Source: Clostridia bacterium
Lineage (GTDB): Bacteria; Bacillota_A; Clostridia; Christensenellales; Aristaeellaceae
Direction of reading: 5' to 3'
DNA length: 6,117 nucleotides
Assembly: GCA_017938785.1 (NCBI GenBank)
Contig: JAGBAU010000126.1
Span: 1-6,117, forward strand
Positions 5,942 through 6,117 of the stretch are shown here, piece by piece. Under the pieces are notes generated by a model. The model saw nothing but the letters and a program-made list of their open reading frames with translations. It was not told the origin of the DNA and ran no database searches. The position numbers and the translations under genes are program-made. Within the stretch, counting starts at the first letter, position 1. Each line of letters opens with the position of its first letter.

Positions 5942-6112
5942 GCAGGAAACTCAGTTTCCTGCCGGGTGTGGCGACAGAGGGAAGCGCGTGCCCAGTGGCG
6001 ACGGAGGGAAGTGTGTGCCCAGTGGGCACTTGCGCGAAGCGCAAAACGACCCGAAGTCGTCAACCGAAACGAGTGTAGGCTACGGCAGTAGCCTGCACGA
6101 AGATTGAGGTTG
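5942..6112. repeat. Run of short palindromes (repeat element or structured RNA)
   Basis: Six hairpins lie in about 170 bases that contain no credible gene. GCAGGAAAC/GTTTCCTGC is at 5942-5962 (9 bp, 3-nt loop). GTGCCC/GGGCAC is at 6015-6029 (6 bp, loop AGT). TTGCGC/GCGCAA is at 6030-6044 (6 bp, loop GAA). ACGAC/GTCGT is at 6046-6060 (5 bp). GTGTAGGCTAC/GTAGCCTGCAC is at 6073-6098 (11 bp with one G-T, loop GGCA). An outer CAACC/GGTTG helix (6061-6065 and 6108-6112) encloses the last one. The hairpins abut almost without gaps. The right boundary is not seen because the window ends. Strand is undetermined; on the minus strand the ACGAC hairpin carries a CTTCGG loop. I do not recognise the family. 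Confidence 0.6.
5970..6023. repeat. Two 27-bp tandem repeats
   Basis: The units 5970-5996 and 5997-6023 are adjacent and match at 24 of 27 positions. The three differences (5976/6003, 5985/6012, 5987/6014) are all transitions. Each unit begins GGCGAC and ends GTGCCCAGT. In the second unit the GTGCCC end is followed by GGGCAC and forms a hairpin; in the first unit it is followed by the next repeat. The unit length is a multiple of three, so overlapping reading frames show an artificial nine-residue repeat. Confidence 0.85.
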
Positions 6113-6117
6113 CGGAA

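Noticed and set aside
5970..6023. CRISPR array
   Set aside because: There are only two units, directly adjacent with no spacer, and no cas genes in view.
5760..6107. Plus-strand open frames (115 and 75 codons) across the right-hand repeats
   Set aside because: They overlap the small gene or read through the hairpin terminator, lack ribosome binding sites, and owe their repeated peptide to the 27-bp tandem repeat.
6015..6117. 5' end of a group II intron (GTGTGCCC-type start after a terminator hairpin)
   Set aside because: The first bases resemble some intron starts, and such introns can follow terminators, but the next ~90 bases form independent short hairpins and not a recognisable domain I. 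No reverse transcriptase is in view. Sequence beyond the right edge would settle it.

Overview
The window is GC-rich bacterial DNA, probably from an anaerobic gut Clostridium-type Bacillota (Oscillospiraceae/Ruminococcaceae-like). This is inferred, not proven. The reasons are the glgC-glgD-glgA order with a GlgD subunit (known essentially from Bacillota), strong AGGAGG-type ribosome binding sites, TTGACA/TATAAT promoters, and a protein style typical of high-GC Clostridia.

Left half (1-3431, minus strand): a glycogen synthesis operon. A promoter at about 3403-3431 would give a leader of about 380 nt, followed by glgC (ADP-glucose pyrophosphorylase), glgD (its catalytically degenerate partner subunit) and glgA (glycogen synthase, cut by the left edge). 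GlgC/GlgD make ADP-glucose and GlgA polymerises it into alpha-1,4-glucan. The gaps between the genes (36 and 43 nt) hold only ribosome binding sites, so this is one transcription unit. The long glgC leader contains a 16-codon ORF with a strong Shine-Dalgarno and several small hairpins. It is the best candidate here for undescribed regulation.

Middle (3491-4683, plus strand): a divergent consensus promoter drives ilvE, a branched-chain aminotransferase. A terminator-like hairpin lies between the start of the transcript and the ilvE ribosome binding site. A strong hairpin terminator follows the gene, so ilvE appears to be a single-gene unit.

Right part (4684-6117): a GNAT-family acetyltransferase, a 76-residue acidic protein of unknown function, and a perfect 14-bp-stem hairpin as probable terminator. 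The last ~175 bases are non-coding. They hold two 27-bp tandem repeats and a run of short hairpins that continues to the window edge and is not explained by any gene. It looks like a dispersed palindromic repeat element or a structured RNA.
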